64,000 nucleotides of DNA from an uncultured Porticoccus sp. (GTDB lineage: Bacteria; Pseudomonadota; Gammaproteobacteria; Pseudomonadales; Porticoccaceae), in NCBI GenBank assembly GCA_947259505.1, contig CAMYLT010000002.1:392598-456597 (forward strand). Direction: 5' to 3'. Numbering within the stretch: position 1 is the stretch's first letter; each line of letters opens with the position of its first letter. The position numbers and the translations under genes were made by a program. The notes under the pieces were generated by a model. That model was not told the DNA's origin. It ran no database searches and saw only the letters and a list, made by a program, of their open reading frames with translations. Positions 49,006 to 58,319 of this stretch are shown here, in pieces.

Positions 49006-51021
49006 TTGAGGGGCTCTGATCCTAAAAAGCTGAGTTTGCGCTCGAATACCGATCTCACATCCCAAAAAGGGATTGATCACGCATGGGAAAAGTTCCTATG
49101 CACGGGCGGTCATGCCGAAGGACTTCCTATCCGCGATGTGATTGCCAGCTCATGGGAACGCTGCCTGTCCCAAGGAGTAAATCCTGAGCAAAAAGCTGCG
49201 CCCCTGCTGGCCTCCGAATCCAACCTATATAACTTCCGCTTAAAAAATTCCGACCTTATTGATTGCGCTCGCCCGGTTATTCAGCAAGCCAGCCTATTTC
49301 TTCAAGACCTTGAGACCATCCTGTTTCTCACCGACTACCAAGGGCTCAACCTGCAAATCGTGGGCGATCCTCGCACGCTGGATGACGCAAACACCATTGG
49401 TCTTGTTGAAGGCAGCGGCTGGAACGAGGTGGTCTCCGGTTCCAATGCTGTCGGCACATCCATGGCGACACGTCGTCCAACTCAGGTTCATGGCGAAGAG
49501 CACTACTGCCAGGGATTCAAGCCCTGGACTTGCACTGCAGCCGTTATTGCCGACCCCTACGATAACCAGATGATGGGCGTTATCGACCTGTCTGGCCTCT
49601 GCAGCATGTACGACAAGTTCCACATTCCTTTGGTGGTTGCCTGGGCGAGCCAAATACAAGCAGGACTCGCTCGCAAAACCTCCGAACAATGGAGCTCTAT
49701 CATTGAACACAGCAACAGCAGTTTTGGCCGGTTTAGAAACTCTGGAAAACTGCTGCTCGACAAGAAAGGCCGACTGATCAATTTTTCCTCCAACGCCAGT
49801 GCCGCTTTGGATGCACTCGGCATAGATTACGACCCTGACTCTAAACGCCGCCTTTCAATGGAGCGTTTCGGGGGAGAAACTATTGTTTATCCCCACGACG
49901 AAGGTTCGTGGATCTCAGAAGACTGGGTGGAACCCATTCGCCGTAACGACGAACTCATCGGCTTTCAGGTGTTGGTCCCGGCTGGTCGCATCAACACACA
50001 TCGAATGACTCACACACAAGAATCTACTCCTCCTCTGAAACCAGGCTTCGACCCCTTCAAGGAAATCTACGGAGAAAGCGCCTCATTCAAGTCAAGTGCC
50101 GACAAAGCGCGCCGGGCTGCAAGCACCCCGCTGCCCGTACTCATTCTGGGTGACACCGGGGTAGGCAAAGAAGTCTTTGCAAAAGCAATTCACGACAGCA
50201 GCAACTATGCTGACGGCCCCTTTATAGACCTTAACTGTGGCGCTTTTACAAAAGACATCCTTAGCAGCGAGCTGTTTGGCCACGTGGAGGGAGCCTTTAC
50301 TGGGTCGAAGAAAGGTGGATTGATCGGCAAGATAGAGGCTGCTAACGGCGGCACATTGTTTCTCGATGAAATCGGAGAAATGCCATTAGAATTACAACCC
50401 ATCTTCCTGAGAGTTCTCCAAGAGAAAAAAATCTACCGAGTGGGCGACATCAAACCCATCCCCGTTGACTTCCGTTTAATTGCCGCAACAAACTGCGACC
50501 TGAAAAGCGCCGTCAATGAAGGGCTATTCCGCAAGGACCTTTATTTCCGGCTATCTACTGTAACCATCAGCCTTGACCCCCTCTCCGGGAGAAAAGACGA
50601 CATCGAAGGCATTGCCAAGCTTGTTCTAGATCGCATTCGGGAGGAAAACAATGGTCAGATATCTGCACGACGCTTTTCCCCCGCTCTGTTAACCGCCTTA
50701 AAAACGCGTGAATGGCCTGGCAATATCCGCGAGCTGGTAAACGTTGTGGAGTGCATGTGTTTTATGTCTCCGAACGAAACACTCACAATTGATGACCTGC
50801 CCGACGGTTATCGACGCGGCGAGAGCAGCCTGCAAACGGAATTCTATAATACTGTCCTGACTCAACCACATGGCAATCTGGACATTGCGGAAAAAGCCAC
50901 TATAGAAGCGGCCATCAAACAGTCCGAGGGTAATATGACCCAGGCCGCCAAACAATTGGGCATTGCCAAAAGCACGCTCTATCAGAAAATGAAGAAGTAT
51001 GGCCTGAAGAAGCCACAGTAA
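49006..51021 (+). CDS. AcoR-type sigma-54-dependent transcriptional activator
   Basis: Up to 671 residues. An N-terminal GAF-like sensory region (about 30-220, with IASSWERCLSQGV and SGWNEVVSGSNAVGTSMATRR split at the AcoR-type core) is followed by a linker. The AAA+ domain has Walker A GDTGVGKE (about 382) and Walker B GGTLFLDEIGEMP. A C-terminal Fis-type helix-turn-helix (NMTQAAKQLGIAKSTLYQKM) closes the protein. The loop that contacts sigma-54 reads GAFTGS rather than GAFTGA, a tolerated variant in some activators. No ATG fits; TTG 49006 with AGGGGG upstream is the likely start. Similar regulators control acetoin, acetone and acetophenone genes. Confidence 0.92.
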   Translation: MRGSDPKKLSLRSNTDLTSQKGIDHAWEKFLCTGGHAEGLPIRDVIASSWERCLSQGVNPEQKAAPLLASESNLYNFRLKNSDLIDCARPVIQQASLFLQDLETILFLTDYQGLNLQIVGDPRTLDDANTIGLVEGSGWNEVVSGSNAVGTSMATRRPTQVHGEEHYCQGFKPWTCTAAVIADPYDNQMMGVIDLSGLCSMYDKFHIPLVVAWASQIQAGLARKTSEQWSSIIEHSNSSFGRFRNSGKLLLDKKGRLINFSSNASAALDALGIDYDPDSKRRLSMERFGGETIVYPHDEGSWISEDWVEPIRRNDELIGFQVLVPAGRINTHRMTHTQESTPPLKPGFDPFKEIYGESASFKSSADKARRAASTPLPVLILGDTGVGKEVFAKAIHDSSNYADGPFIDLNCGAFTKDILSSELFGHVEGAFTGSKKGGLIGKIEAANGGTLFLDEIGEMPLELQPIFLRVLQEKKIYRVGDIKPIPVDFRLIAATNCDLKSAVNEGLFRKDLYFRLSTVTISLDPLSGRKDDIEGIAKLVLDRIREENNGQISARRFSPALLTALKTREWPGNIRELVNVVECMCFMSPNETLTIDDLPDGYRRGESSLQTEFYNTVLTQPHGNLDIAEKATIEAAIKQSEGNMTQAAKQLGIAKSTLYQKMKKYGLKKPQ

Positions 51022-51047
51022 CCTGAAAACAAAAATAATCTGACAAC

Positions 51048-51079
51048 AAAAAAGCCCCTGGATATCCAGGGGCTTTTTT
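51048..51079. terminator. Bidirectional terminator between activator and reductase
   Basis: A-run, GCCCCTGG, ATAT, CCAGGGGC, T-run: a perfect palindromic stem that can stop both converging transcripts. Confidence 0.92.
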
Positions 51080-51158
51080 ACGAGTAAGGCTTAGAAAACT
51101 AAAACCTTTCAATACTCCCACCACACAATGAAATGAGAAAAGGCGTACTGGGAGCGCC

Positions 51159-51881
51159 TTAATACATGTGTTGGCCGCCATTAATAGACAGTGTCGAGCC
51201 AGTGATAAAGCCACCCTCGTCTGACACCAGGAATAAAATGCCCCGAGCAATGTCATGAGCTGTACCCAAACGCCCTACAGGAATTTTAGCCACAATCTTT
51301 TCCAATACATCTGTAGGCACATTACGCACCATATCTGTATCCACATAGCCTGGCGCTACGGCATTAACAGTAATACCAAAAGCGGCACTTTCCAGGGCTA
51401 GCGCCTTGGTGAAGCCATGGATGCCCGACTTAGCCGCGGCATAGTTAACCTGGCCATATTGACCCGCCTGACCATTTAATGAACCCACGTTCACAATGCG
51501 GCCAAATTTACGCTCCCGCATACCTTCAATCACATTTCGGCACATGTTAAAACAGGAGCCAAGGTTTGTGTCGAGCACATCCTGCCACATGTCATGAGTC
51601 ATCTTATGCATGGTACGGTCACGAGTGATGCCCGCATTATTAATCAATACTGAAATAGGCCCTACTTCGCGTTCAATGCGCTCAATCCCTTCTTGGCATA
51701 CCCCGAAGTCTGACACATCAAATTTATAGACAGGAATTCCCGTGCGCTCATGGAACTCTCTGGCACGCTCATCATTACCGCCATAGTTTGCAACCGTATC
51801 GTAACCTGCCTCCTTCAGCTCGATAGCAATTGCCTCACCAATACCCCTTGTTCCCCCAGTTACCAATGCCACTTTAGACAT
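51159..51881 (-). CDS. PhaB-like acetoacetyl-CoA / 3-oxoacyl-CoA reductase (SDR)
   Basis: 240 residues of the short-chain dehydrogenase family. Cofactor motif TGGTRGIG at 8-15, NNAG at 81-84, catalytic S134, Y147 and K151 (YAAAK). The C-terminus INGGQHMY and the interior GSLNGQAGQYGQVNY are typical of PhaB, the NADPH-dependent reductase that makes (R)-3-hydroxyacyl-CoA. Good ribosome-binding site (AGGAG). It is separated from the thiolase operon by a strong terminator and a 350-bp gap, so it has its own promoter. It could send acetoacetyl-CoA to polyhydroxyalkanoate, or reduce another 3-oxoacyl-CoA. Confidence 0.88.
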   Translation of the reverse strand: MSKVALVTGGTRGIGEAIAIELKEAGYDTVANYGGNDERAREFHERTGIPVYKFDVSDFGVCQEGIERIEREVGPISVLINNAGITRDRTMHKMTHDMWQDVLDTNLGSCFNMCRNVIEGMRERKFGRIVNVGSLNGQAGQYGQVNYAAAKSGIHGFTKALALESAAFGITVNAVAPGYVDTDMVRNVPTDVLEKIVAKIPVGRLGTAHDIARGILFLVSDEGGFITGSTLSINGGQHMY

Positions 51882-52181
51882 ATTACATCTCCTGCTTTAT
51901 TTGACTACCAATACACTGCACATCATTGCACTTGCTGACGCCTATCAATCCCACAATCAGAATCACAATGAACATACCTTCAACTCAGTTTTCTCAGAGT
52001 AGATGTTATAGATGCGGTAGTGAATTCGACTTTTAGCGAACAATTTAAAAACACCTGCCACAAATTTTATTCTTATGGGTTAATAGATATACCAGCACGG
52101 AGAAAAATACAAATGCTATTCACCACAACTGGAAAATGTGAGTAAAAAAATGAGATGGTAGGGCAATGAAGGGGGATAAAG
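51882..52181. other. Intergenic region upstream of the PhaB-like gene
   Basis: About 300 bp, AT-rich, presumably carrying the reductase promoter. I found no -24/-12 element of the quality seen at the two operon promoters; TGGCAG near 52058 lacks the -12 GC. Confidence 0.4.
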
Positions 52182-52221
52182 CAGACAGGGCGCAACAGGA
52201 AATCCTGTTGCGCCCTGTCTG
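52182..52221 (-). terminator. Very long perfect hairpin ending the carboxylase operon
   Basis: Two perfectly complementary 19-bp arms (52182-52200 and 52203-52221) separated by only AA, starting 14 bp after the thiolase stop. GC-rich core GGGCGCAACAGG. The T-run after it is weak (CTTTAT). It acts as terminator or 3' mRNA-stabilising structure. Confidence 0.85.
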
Positions 52222-52234
52222 AAACAGCAGATTA

Positions 52235-53500
52235 TTATTTGAGGCGGCGCATTACCGTCACACAGTTAGTGACACCAGAACCACCAATGTTAACCGTCAT
52301 AGCAACTTCTGGATTACCTTTTGCCGCAACACCGATTGGCTGACCAATCAGTTGTTTATATGCTAAGGCGTGCATGGACGCCCCAGTAGCACCGACCGGG
52401 TGTCCTTTGGACTTCAGACCGCCTGAAAGGTTGATGGGACAGTCGCCGTCCACATCATATTTACCTGTCATAAAGTCATAGCCAGCACGACCTGTCTCAG
52501 ACAAACCGATCGCCTCTGTACAGAGAATCTGATTGACGGTAAAGCAATCATGCACTTCTGCCAGATCAAGATCAGCTACCGTAGCGCCCGCCTCATCCAG
52601 CGCAAGCTTTACCGCATGACGGGTAGCCTGCAGTTCATGCAAACGCCCCGCGCGCGCCTTGAGGCTCATACGGTCAGTCACATGGCCAATACCTGACAAC
52701 TCAACCGCATTCTTGAAATTTACTTGCGCATTATCAGAAGAGGTCAGCACTACCGCTGCCGCACCATCTGTGATCAAAGAACAATCGTGCAAACGCAGTG
52801 GTGGCGCAATCATCGGATTGCTACCCTTGCCTGATTCCGGCAGGTTCAGAATTGCTTCCGGAGTGATCAGCTGGTTTTTGTCCGGAATACTACCAGGGCC
52901 AAAATGGGCAAGAGGGTTCTGAATACCATTGCGGTAATTCAGTGCAGAAACGTGCGCCAGCATAATTCGCAGTTGCTCATCTGTCAGCTCATGTGTCGCT
53001 TGATAAGCTTTACCCAATTCCGCAAAAAGACCGGGGAACGTCATTCCCAGGGCGCCCTCTTCCGGCCAGTATGAACAGCAGGCCAGTGCGTGGGTGACAC
53101 CCGCAGTATCCAGGGTATTCATCTTCTCAACACCGATAGCCAGCACATTCTTGAAACGGCCAGAGGCCACAGCATAAGCAGCATTATAGATTGCCAGCGA
53201 TGACGTCGCGCAGGCGCCTTCTGTACGAGTGGTTGGCTTCAGCAGCAATCCGACCGGATCTATCTCAAGCGCCAGAGGGCCAACATGCTCTTGGTTGACA
53301 AACATGGAAGGTGAACATGAGCCCACCCATATGGCATCAATGTCTTTGGCTTCGAGACCGGCATCGGCGATCGCACCTGCACCAGCCTCTTCCAGCAACT
53401 CGTAGAACGATTTGAGGTCTTCTATCACTCCGGTTTCACGATCGCGCTTCACAAAAGCGCCAAATTGGGTGTTATAAGCACCGACAATACTGACCTTCAC
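52235..53500 (-). CDS. SCP-x-type thiolase / acetyl-CoA acetyltransferase
   Basis: 421 residues starting with GTG 53500 (GAGGA upstream). Nucleophilic Cys97 lies in EGACATSS. CFTVNQILCTEAIGLS and GHPVGATGASMHALAY carry the further active-site histidine, and NIGGSGVTNCVTVM closes the protein. This is the SCP-2/thiolase branch rather than FadA/PhaA. Position after a CoA ligase suggests it cleaves the 3-oxoacyl-CoA made from the carboxylated ketone into acetyl-CoA and a shorter acyl-CoA (or two acetyl-CoA). Confidence 0.88.
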   Translation of the reverse strand: MKVSIVGAYNTQFGAFVKRDRETGVIEDLKSFYELLEEAGAGAIADAGLEAKDIDAIWVGSCSPSMFVNQEHVGPLALEIDPVGLLLKPTTRTEGACATSSLAIYNAAYAVASGRFKNVLAIGVEKMNTLDTAGVTHALACCSYWPEEGALGMTFPGLFAELGKAYQATHELTDEQLRIMLAHVSALNYRNGIQNPLAHFGPGSIPDKNQLITPEAILNLPESGKGSNPMIAPPLRLHDCSLITDGAAAVVLTSSDNAQVNFKNAVELSGIGHVTDRMSLKARAGRLHELQATRHAVKLALDEAGATVADLDLAEVHDCFTVNQILCTEAIGLSETGRAGYDFMTGKYDVDGDCPINLSGGLKSKGHPVGATGASMHALAYKQLIGQPIGVAAKGNPEVAMTVNIGGSGVTNCVTVMRRLK

Positions 53501-53563
53501 GGCATATTCCTCGCTTGGGTGGTTAAACGTTAAAGATAGAGATGAAAGCGGGAAGCGCTTACA

Positions 53564-55126
53564 TCAGATATTACGACCGGCATCCTGCCAGAAGACTTTC
53601 CGGATCTCTTTTTTCAATACCTTGCCCACAGGGCTTCGCGGTAATTCATCCCAGAAAAATACTTGTTTGGGCGCTTTGACACTCCCAAGCTTGTTTTTGC
53701 AGTACTGGATTATCTCCTGTGCATCGGGCTGTTTCATATTAGCCTTAAGTTCAACGACAGCAGTAACCTGTTCACCCCATTTTTCGTCAGGAATCCCGAC
53801 CACTGCGCAATCATTGATGGCCGGATGCGCCCATAGCAGTTGTTCAATCTCACTAGGATAGACGTTAAAACCACCCGAAATAATCATGTCCCGCTTGCGA
53901 TCAACAATAGACAGGTACCCATCTTTATCCAGTACACCGATGTCTCCGGTGCGCTGCCAGCCATCTTTCCGAATCTCGGCAGTGGCCTCTGGATTTCGAT
54001 AGTAACTACGCATCAGCAAGTTACCGCGAACGGCGATCTCTCCCTCTGCTCCGATGGGCAATGGCTGCCAGTCATCGTCCAGGATGGCCAACTCGACATG
54101 AGGCGAGACTTTGCCACAGGAACGCAGAATTTCCGGACGATTATGCTCAAGTGCATAGACATGATCCGTGGCAGATAAAAACGTGCAGATCATTGGCGCT
54201 TCCGCCTGGCCGTAACTCTGCACCATGACCGGCCCAAAGGCATCAATGGCTTCCTTGAGTTTTTCCACTGACATCGGCGCCGCAGCGTACCAGAAGTAGC
54301 GCAGGCTGGAGTAATCATAAGACTTGATCGACTCGTGGGCCAACAGCATATAAATGGCCGTCGGCGGCATGAACAGATGTGTAACCTGATACCGCTCAAT
54401 GGTTTCGAGCAGCCTCTCCGGCACCATGCCATCCATCACAATCACCGATGCCCCCTGTCGAATGGTGGCAAACGATGCCACACCCGCCGCATGGGTCATA
54501 GGTGCAGAAACAAGGTAGCTACCAGGGATATCTGGTATCGGCATCAACTCATTCTGGATGGATGTCAGTGTTTTCCAACTACGGCTACTCCACTCAGCCA
54601 GCTTGGAATCACCAGTAGTGCCTCCCGTGGCAAAGAGATTGAGCAGGGGATCAGGCCCCTCAGGCACGACATCAATGGCAAGCTCACCGGGCAACTCATC
54701 GGCCAGCGCCACGAGCTCGACACCCACCACTTGGCGGCCATCAAACTTCAGCAACTGTTCTTCAGGGAAGACCTCGGCAATCTGAGGCATGGAGGCGACG
54801 ATGCTGTCATCTACAAAAAATTTGACGGCACCGGACTTGATAATCTGCTTCTGGTTCGCTTCGAATGTGTTACGAACATTGAGCGGCAACCAAACGGCAC
54901 CCAATCGGGATATGGCAAAAATACAGCAATAGGCAGCAACGGAGTTAGGGGCATAAGTCGCGACCACATCCTGCGACCTCACCCCCTTCTGCCGTAACAC
55001 CTCTGCTATCTGAACAGAGGCATTAACCATCTGCCGGTAACTGAGAGACAAGCCATTATCTAAATCAACAAACTCCGCTTCACCCGACAATGCCGGACTA
55101 TTATCAAGAAAGTCGACAAGACGCAT
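53564..55126 (-). CDS. AMP-forming acyl-CoA ligase, candidate 3-oxoacid activating
   Basis: 520 residues from ATG 55126, which has AAGGAG upstream; the frame extends 12 codons further without support. ANL-superfamily motifs in order: LFATGGTTGDSKLAEWS (P-loop), SYGQAEAP, QRTGDIGVLDKDGYLSIVDR, DMIISGGFNVYPSEIE and the catalytic lysine in PRSPVGKVLKKE. In the acetophenone pathway the carboxylase is followed by a benzoylacetate-CoA ligase; this gene has the same position, so the substrate is probably the 3-oxoacid released by the carboxylase. Confidence 0.88.
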   Translation of the reverse strand: MRLVDFLDNSPALSGEAEFVDLDNGLSLSYRQMVNASVQIAEVLRQKGVRSQDVVATYAPNSVAAYCCIFAISRLGAVWLPLNVRNTFEANQKQIIKSGAVKFFVDDSIVASMPQIAEVFPEEQLLKFDGRQVVGVELVALADELPGELAIDVVPEGPDPLLNLFATGGTTGDSKLAEWSSRSWKTLTSIQNELMPIPDIPGSYLVSAPMTHAAGVASFATIRQGASVIVMDGMVPERLLETIERYQVTHLFMPPTAIYMLLAHESIKSYDYSSLRYFWYAAAPMSVEKLKEAIDAFGPVMVQSYGQAEAPMICTFLSATDHVYALEHNRPEILRSCGKVSPHVELAILDDDWQPLPIGAEGEIAVRGNLLMRSYYRNPEATAEIRKDGWQRTGDIGVLDKDGYLSIVDRKRDMIISGGFNVYPSEIEQLLWAHPAINDCAVVGIPDEKWGEQVTAVVELKANMKQPDAQEIIQYCKNKLGSVKAPKQVFFWDELPRSPVGKVLKKEIRKVFWQDAGRNI

Positions 55127-55158
55127 AATCGTCTCCTTACTACCGAACGTTTTAAGGC

Positions 55159-56019
55159 TCAACCTTTGATGGTTGCTAACGTATCCAGCACTTCTTCCGG
55201 TTTGGCATCCGCAGGAATGGTCAAATAGTAAAAACCATTTGTTGCCGGCAGTGCTTCGCCAGCCTTGTCACCCCAGAGCATATCAGTGATCTCAATGCCT
55301 TTCGATTTGGCCGCGGTAGGAGAACCCGCAGGCGCGATCGCAAAATTGATATCAGCCGGAACGTCATAGTCTGTATCAGCCGATGGCAAATACACACCAA
55401 CAGACCAACGGTAGTGCTTGGCCACATTATAGATGGGTTGGTACCAGCTGAGCTCCTCACCATTGGCAGGCATTAACTCAGGGTCTTCAACCAACATCAC
55501 ACCGGACAAATCAGTTTCACTGAAATAACGCAGGAAGTCTGCCATGTACATTGCGGCAGTATCGACGTTCATTTCATCGGGCTCTGCCGCCTCACCATTG
55601 GCTGCCTGGTGAGCTTTTACCAGCAGCGAACGGGGTGACGGAATTACCAGCACCATCGGCGTAGATGAACCGTAATTGTTACCCAGCGCAGTGATGACTT
55701 CAGCCAACAATTCGCGAGGAGCAAACGCTTCCAACATGGTTTTCAGGGCGACGGTCACCCGACGCTTACCGGCCATGGAAGGAAGCGCATCTGCGTCTTC
55801 TTTCATCCAGTGTTGAAACAAGTCCCATACATCCAGAACCACAACCTGAGCTTTCACCAGGCCATGTGCCTGTCCGTAAAAGGACATATAGGAAGCCGGC
55901 GTGGTCCAGGGATTCTCATCCTTGCCCAACAACAGCTTCTTGGTGTAGTCGTTAAAATTAATCCAAAGCCGGGGGGGTTCCCCCCCGGCTGCCAGATAGG
56001 ACGTCAAATCAACAGCCAT
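55159..56019 (-). CDS. Acetophenone-carboxylase-like epsilon subunit (ApcE-like)
   Basis: 286 residues (about 31 kDa). No signal peptide, membrane helix or catalytic motif that I recognise. The assignment rests on position (after the HyuB-like gene, before the ligase) and on size, because acetophenone carboxylase has a fifth subunit of about 34 kDa with no analogue in acetone carboxylase. Segments such as AQVVVLDVWDLFQHWMKED and NYGSSTPMVLVIPSP may help find homologues. ATG 56019 with AAGGA; the upstream stop is one base away. Confidence 0.65.
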   Translation of the reverse strand: MAVDLTSYLAAGGEPPRLWINFNDYTKKLLLGKDENPWTTPASYMSFYGQAHGLVKAQVVVLDVWDLFQHWMKEDADALPSMAGKRRVTVALKTMLEAFAPRELLAEVITALGNNYGSSTPMVLVIPSPRSLLVKAHQAANGEAAEPDEMNVDTAAMYMADFLRYFSETDLSGVMLVEDPELMPANGEELSWYQPIYNVAKHYRWSVGVYLPSADTDYDVPADINFAIAPAGSPTAAKSKGIEITDMLWGDKAGEALPATNGFYYLTIPADAKPEEVLDTLATIKG

Positions 56020-56020
56020 A

Positions 56021-58297
56021 CTATTTCCTTTCGTTTGCAGGAGGCAGGCCGGCTTGTTTTCTCACTTCAACAAGCTCGGCTTCAAGCTCGGAGATTCTAA
56101 CATCTTTAGGATGAGTCACATAAATGGGACCCGGGTTTTTGGCATCGCGCTTGTCGTGGATACTACCCGCGTAAACGCTATCCAGGTCATCGTTCCATGA
56201 ACCATAGAAGGGGATGTTTTCCGGAGGAGTATCCTTGACATGGCTCTTCACGAATTCCGCATAAGGCACACCCTGCTTCTTGCGCAGTGCACGGTATTCA
56301 GCACGAAGCTTTTCAGTGGCTTCAGCGTCAACCACTAGGGTTTGTTCATTGAATTCCACTTTGTACAACTTCTTCGCCCAGTCAGCCGTGATCAGGCCTT
56401 CCTCAATATCCATGATCACATAGGTGGGATCACGCTCGAGGGGGTCACCATAACCGCCGCCAGAACCCTGGGAGATCATGTACAGCTCACCGCGCTTGGA
56501 GATGTCGAAGCCCATACCCATGTGGTGAGTAGAGTACTTGGCACCCGGGAACGGTTGCTCATTCATGATTTCGTGGATGCTGTGCTTAAACATCTCAGGC
56601 GTTTTCAGCAAGATGTCATAAACATCCATTCCCTGAACCTTACACAGTGGGTAGGAACCACCCGCGTAACCACCAAAAAGGCCCTGAATAGTAGGTACTT
56701 TTGAACCCTGGGTGGTGGTCATAAAGCCCCACTGATCACTGTCTTTAGTCGCTGCGATCATGGTGTAACCCATACCACCGCGGTATTTTCCAGGTGCTTG
56801 AGTGTTAGTGGTCATTTTCTTGGAAACCAACTGCAGGAATGGTACTTCTTCCTCGTTCATTTCCTGCTCACCGATATCCGCCATGGTGGCAAAGATCGGA
56901 GACAGCGCGTGCTCACCATCGCGGTCCATACGAGCACCACCACCCATACCGTTCAAGTCGGCACAGAGGTTACCCAGAGTTTCACCATGCTGGTTAACAC
57001 CACCCCAGATGAAGGTGTTGATCATGTTGTGCCAGGGTGCAAGAACACGTGTGTACTTGTCTGGACAGCTGTACAGGAACTTGGCCGTCGCATGCTGAGC
57101 CACAGTGAAGCTGTGGAAGATGGACATCAAGCTCTGGGAGTTTGGCGCTGCGTAAGAACAGTCAACCAATGTGCCTTGCTGAGTCACAAACTCAACCGGA
57201 GACAGACCGGCTTGACCACGAGGCAGGTCAGGCCAAATGTGATTCATAAACGCCTGGCCCACCATGCCTTTCATACCCGGCAACTGGGTATTGATGGCTC
57301 GGTTGGTCAACTCCGGGCTGGTACCGGTGAAGTCAAAGATCAGACGATTGCCTTTTTTGGTCACAGCCAGGTTGATTTTCAGCAAGGCATTTTCACGCAG
57401 GGTGCTGTCCATAATGGTTTGAGTGCGCACAGTCATGTCAGGCCACTCGGAGATACGACGACGAACTTCAGTCACCACGCTCTCGTTGGTGTAGCGCAGA
57501 CATGCAGTCAGGGCATCAGGGCCATCAGCAGCCAGCACTTCCTTGATACGCTTTTCGAGACGCATACAGGCAAACAGTTTTACCTTCATGTCCTCGTACT
57601 GCAGCTTCGGCTCACGTACAGAGTTTTGCAGGAAGGTCAGCAGGTCTTTCTTGATCTCATAGTTTTCCACCACTTTGAACGGAGACATTTTCAGGCCTTC
57701 GTCAAAAGAGGTTTCCGCCATGGAGGGCATGCCGCCCGGCTCAATTGCACCGTTCTCACCTTCGTGTACGGTAGATGCCACCCAGCAAACCAGCTGGCCT
57801 TCGTGGAATACCGGCACGATCATGCTCTGGTCAGTGTTGTGCACGTTACCGTAGCGTGAGTCGTTGTGGATGAAGCCGTCACCTTCGCTAACACCTACCG
57901 TTTTTTCTTCGATCCAGTTCTTGATGATGAACTTGATAGGGTGGTGAACCAATGCAGAGAAGATCAGTACACCGCCAGCACTACCAATGGTCAGGTCACC
58001 TGACGCAGAGTAAATGCCGGTGATGATGTCACCCCACTTCGCACCGGGTGCTGCACCCATCTGCTCAACCATTTCAAAACCTTCTTCACACGCGGACTGC
58101 AAGCGTTCACGAATGGAAGCGATCTGGTTAAGATCAGTGAATTTTTCCATGCAGCGATCTTCATCAGCCGAACGCGGCATGATGCTGTGGTCACGCATGA
58201 TATCCGGATCGGGACCCAGAAACAGGGTGGTTTCCTTGAGGAATTTTGCAATCAGCTCCTGATCTTCCAGAGCCTGGTTGGTTGTTTCGTTATTCAT
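56021..58297 (-). CDS. HyuB-like ketone carboxylase subunit (ApcC-like)
   Basis: About 758 residues of the hydantoinase-B / acetone carboxylase alpha family. Seen: GDIITGIYSASGDLTIGSAGG cut near the N-terminus, HNDSRYGNVHNTDQ, IFDFTGTSPELTNRAINT and the glycine-rich SQGSGGGYGDPLERDPTYV typical of HyuB C-termini. This subunit carboxylates the activated enol(phosphate) in the known complexes. ATG 58297 is preferred over TTG 58303. It follows the HyuA-like gene by 22 bp. Confidence 0.88.
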   Translation of the reverse strand: MNNETTNQALEDQELIAKFLKETTLFLGPDPDIMRDHSIMPRSADEDRCMEKFTDLNQIASIRERLQSACEEGFEMVEQMGAAPGAKWGDIITGIYSASGDLTIGSAGGVLIFSALVHHPIKFIIKNWIEEKTVGVSEGDGFIHNDSRYGNVHNTDQSMIVPVFHEGQLVCWVASTVHEGENGAIEPGGMPSMAETSFDEGLKMSPFKVVENYEIKKDLLTFLQNSVREPKLQYEDMKVKLFACMRLEKRIKEVLAADGPDALTACLRYTNESVVTEVRRRISEWPDMTVRTQTIMDSTLRENALLKINLAVTKKGNRLIFDFTGTSPELTNRAINTQLPGMKGMVGQAFMNHIWPDLPRGQAGLSPVEFVTQQGTLVDCSYAAPNSQSLMSIFHSFTVAQHATAKFLYSCPDKYTRVLAPWHNMINTFIWGGVNQHGETLGNLCADLNGMGGGARMDRDGEHALSPIFATMADIGEQEMNEEEVPFLQLVSKKMTTNTQAPGKYRGGMGYTMIAATKDSDQWGFMTTTQGSKVPTIQGLFGGYAGGSYPLCKVQGMDVYDILLKTPEMFKHSIHEIMNEQPFPGAKYSTHHMGMGFDISKRGELYMISQGSGGGYGDPLERDPTYVIMDIEEGLITADWAKKLYKVEFNEQTLVVDAEATEKLRAEYRALRKKQGVPYAEFVKSHVKDTPPENIPFYGSWNDDLDSVYAGSIHDKRDAKNPGPIYVTHPKDVRISELEAELVEVRKQAGLPPANERK

Positions 58298-58319
58298 AAT
58301 CAAATACCCCTATATCTAC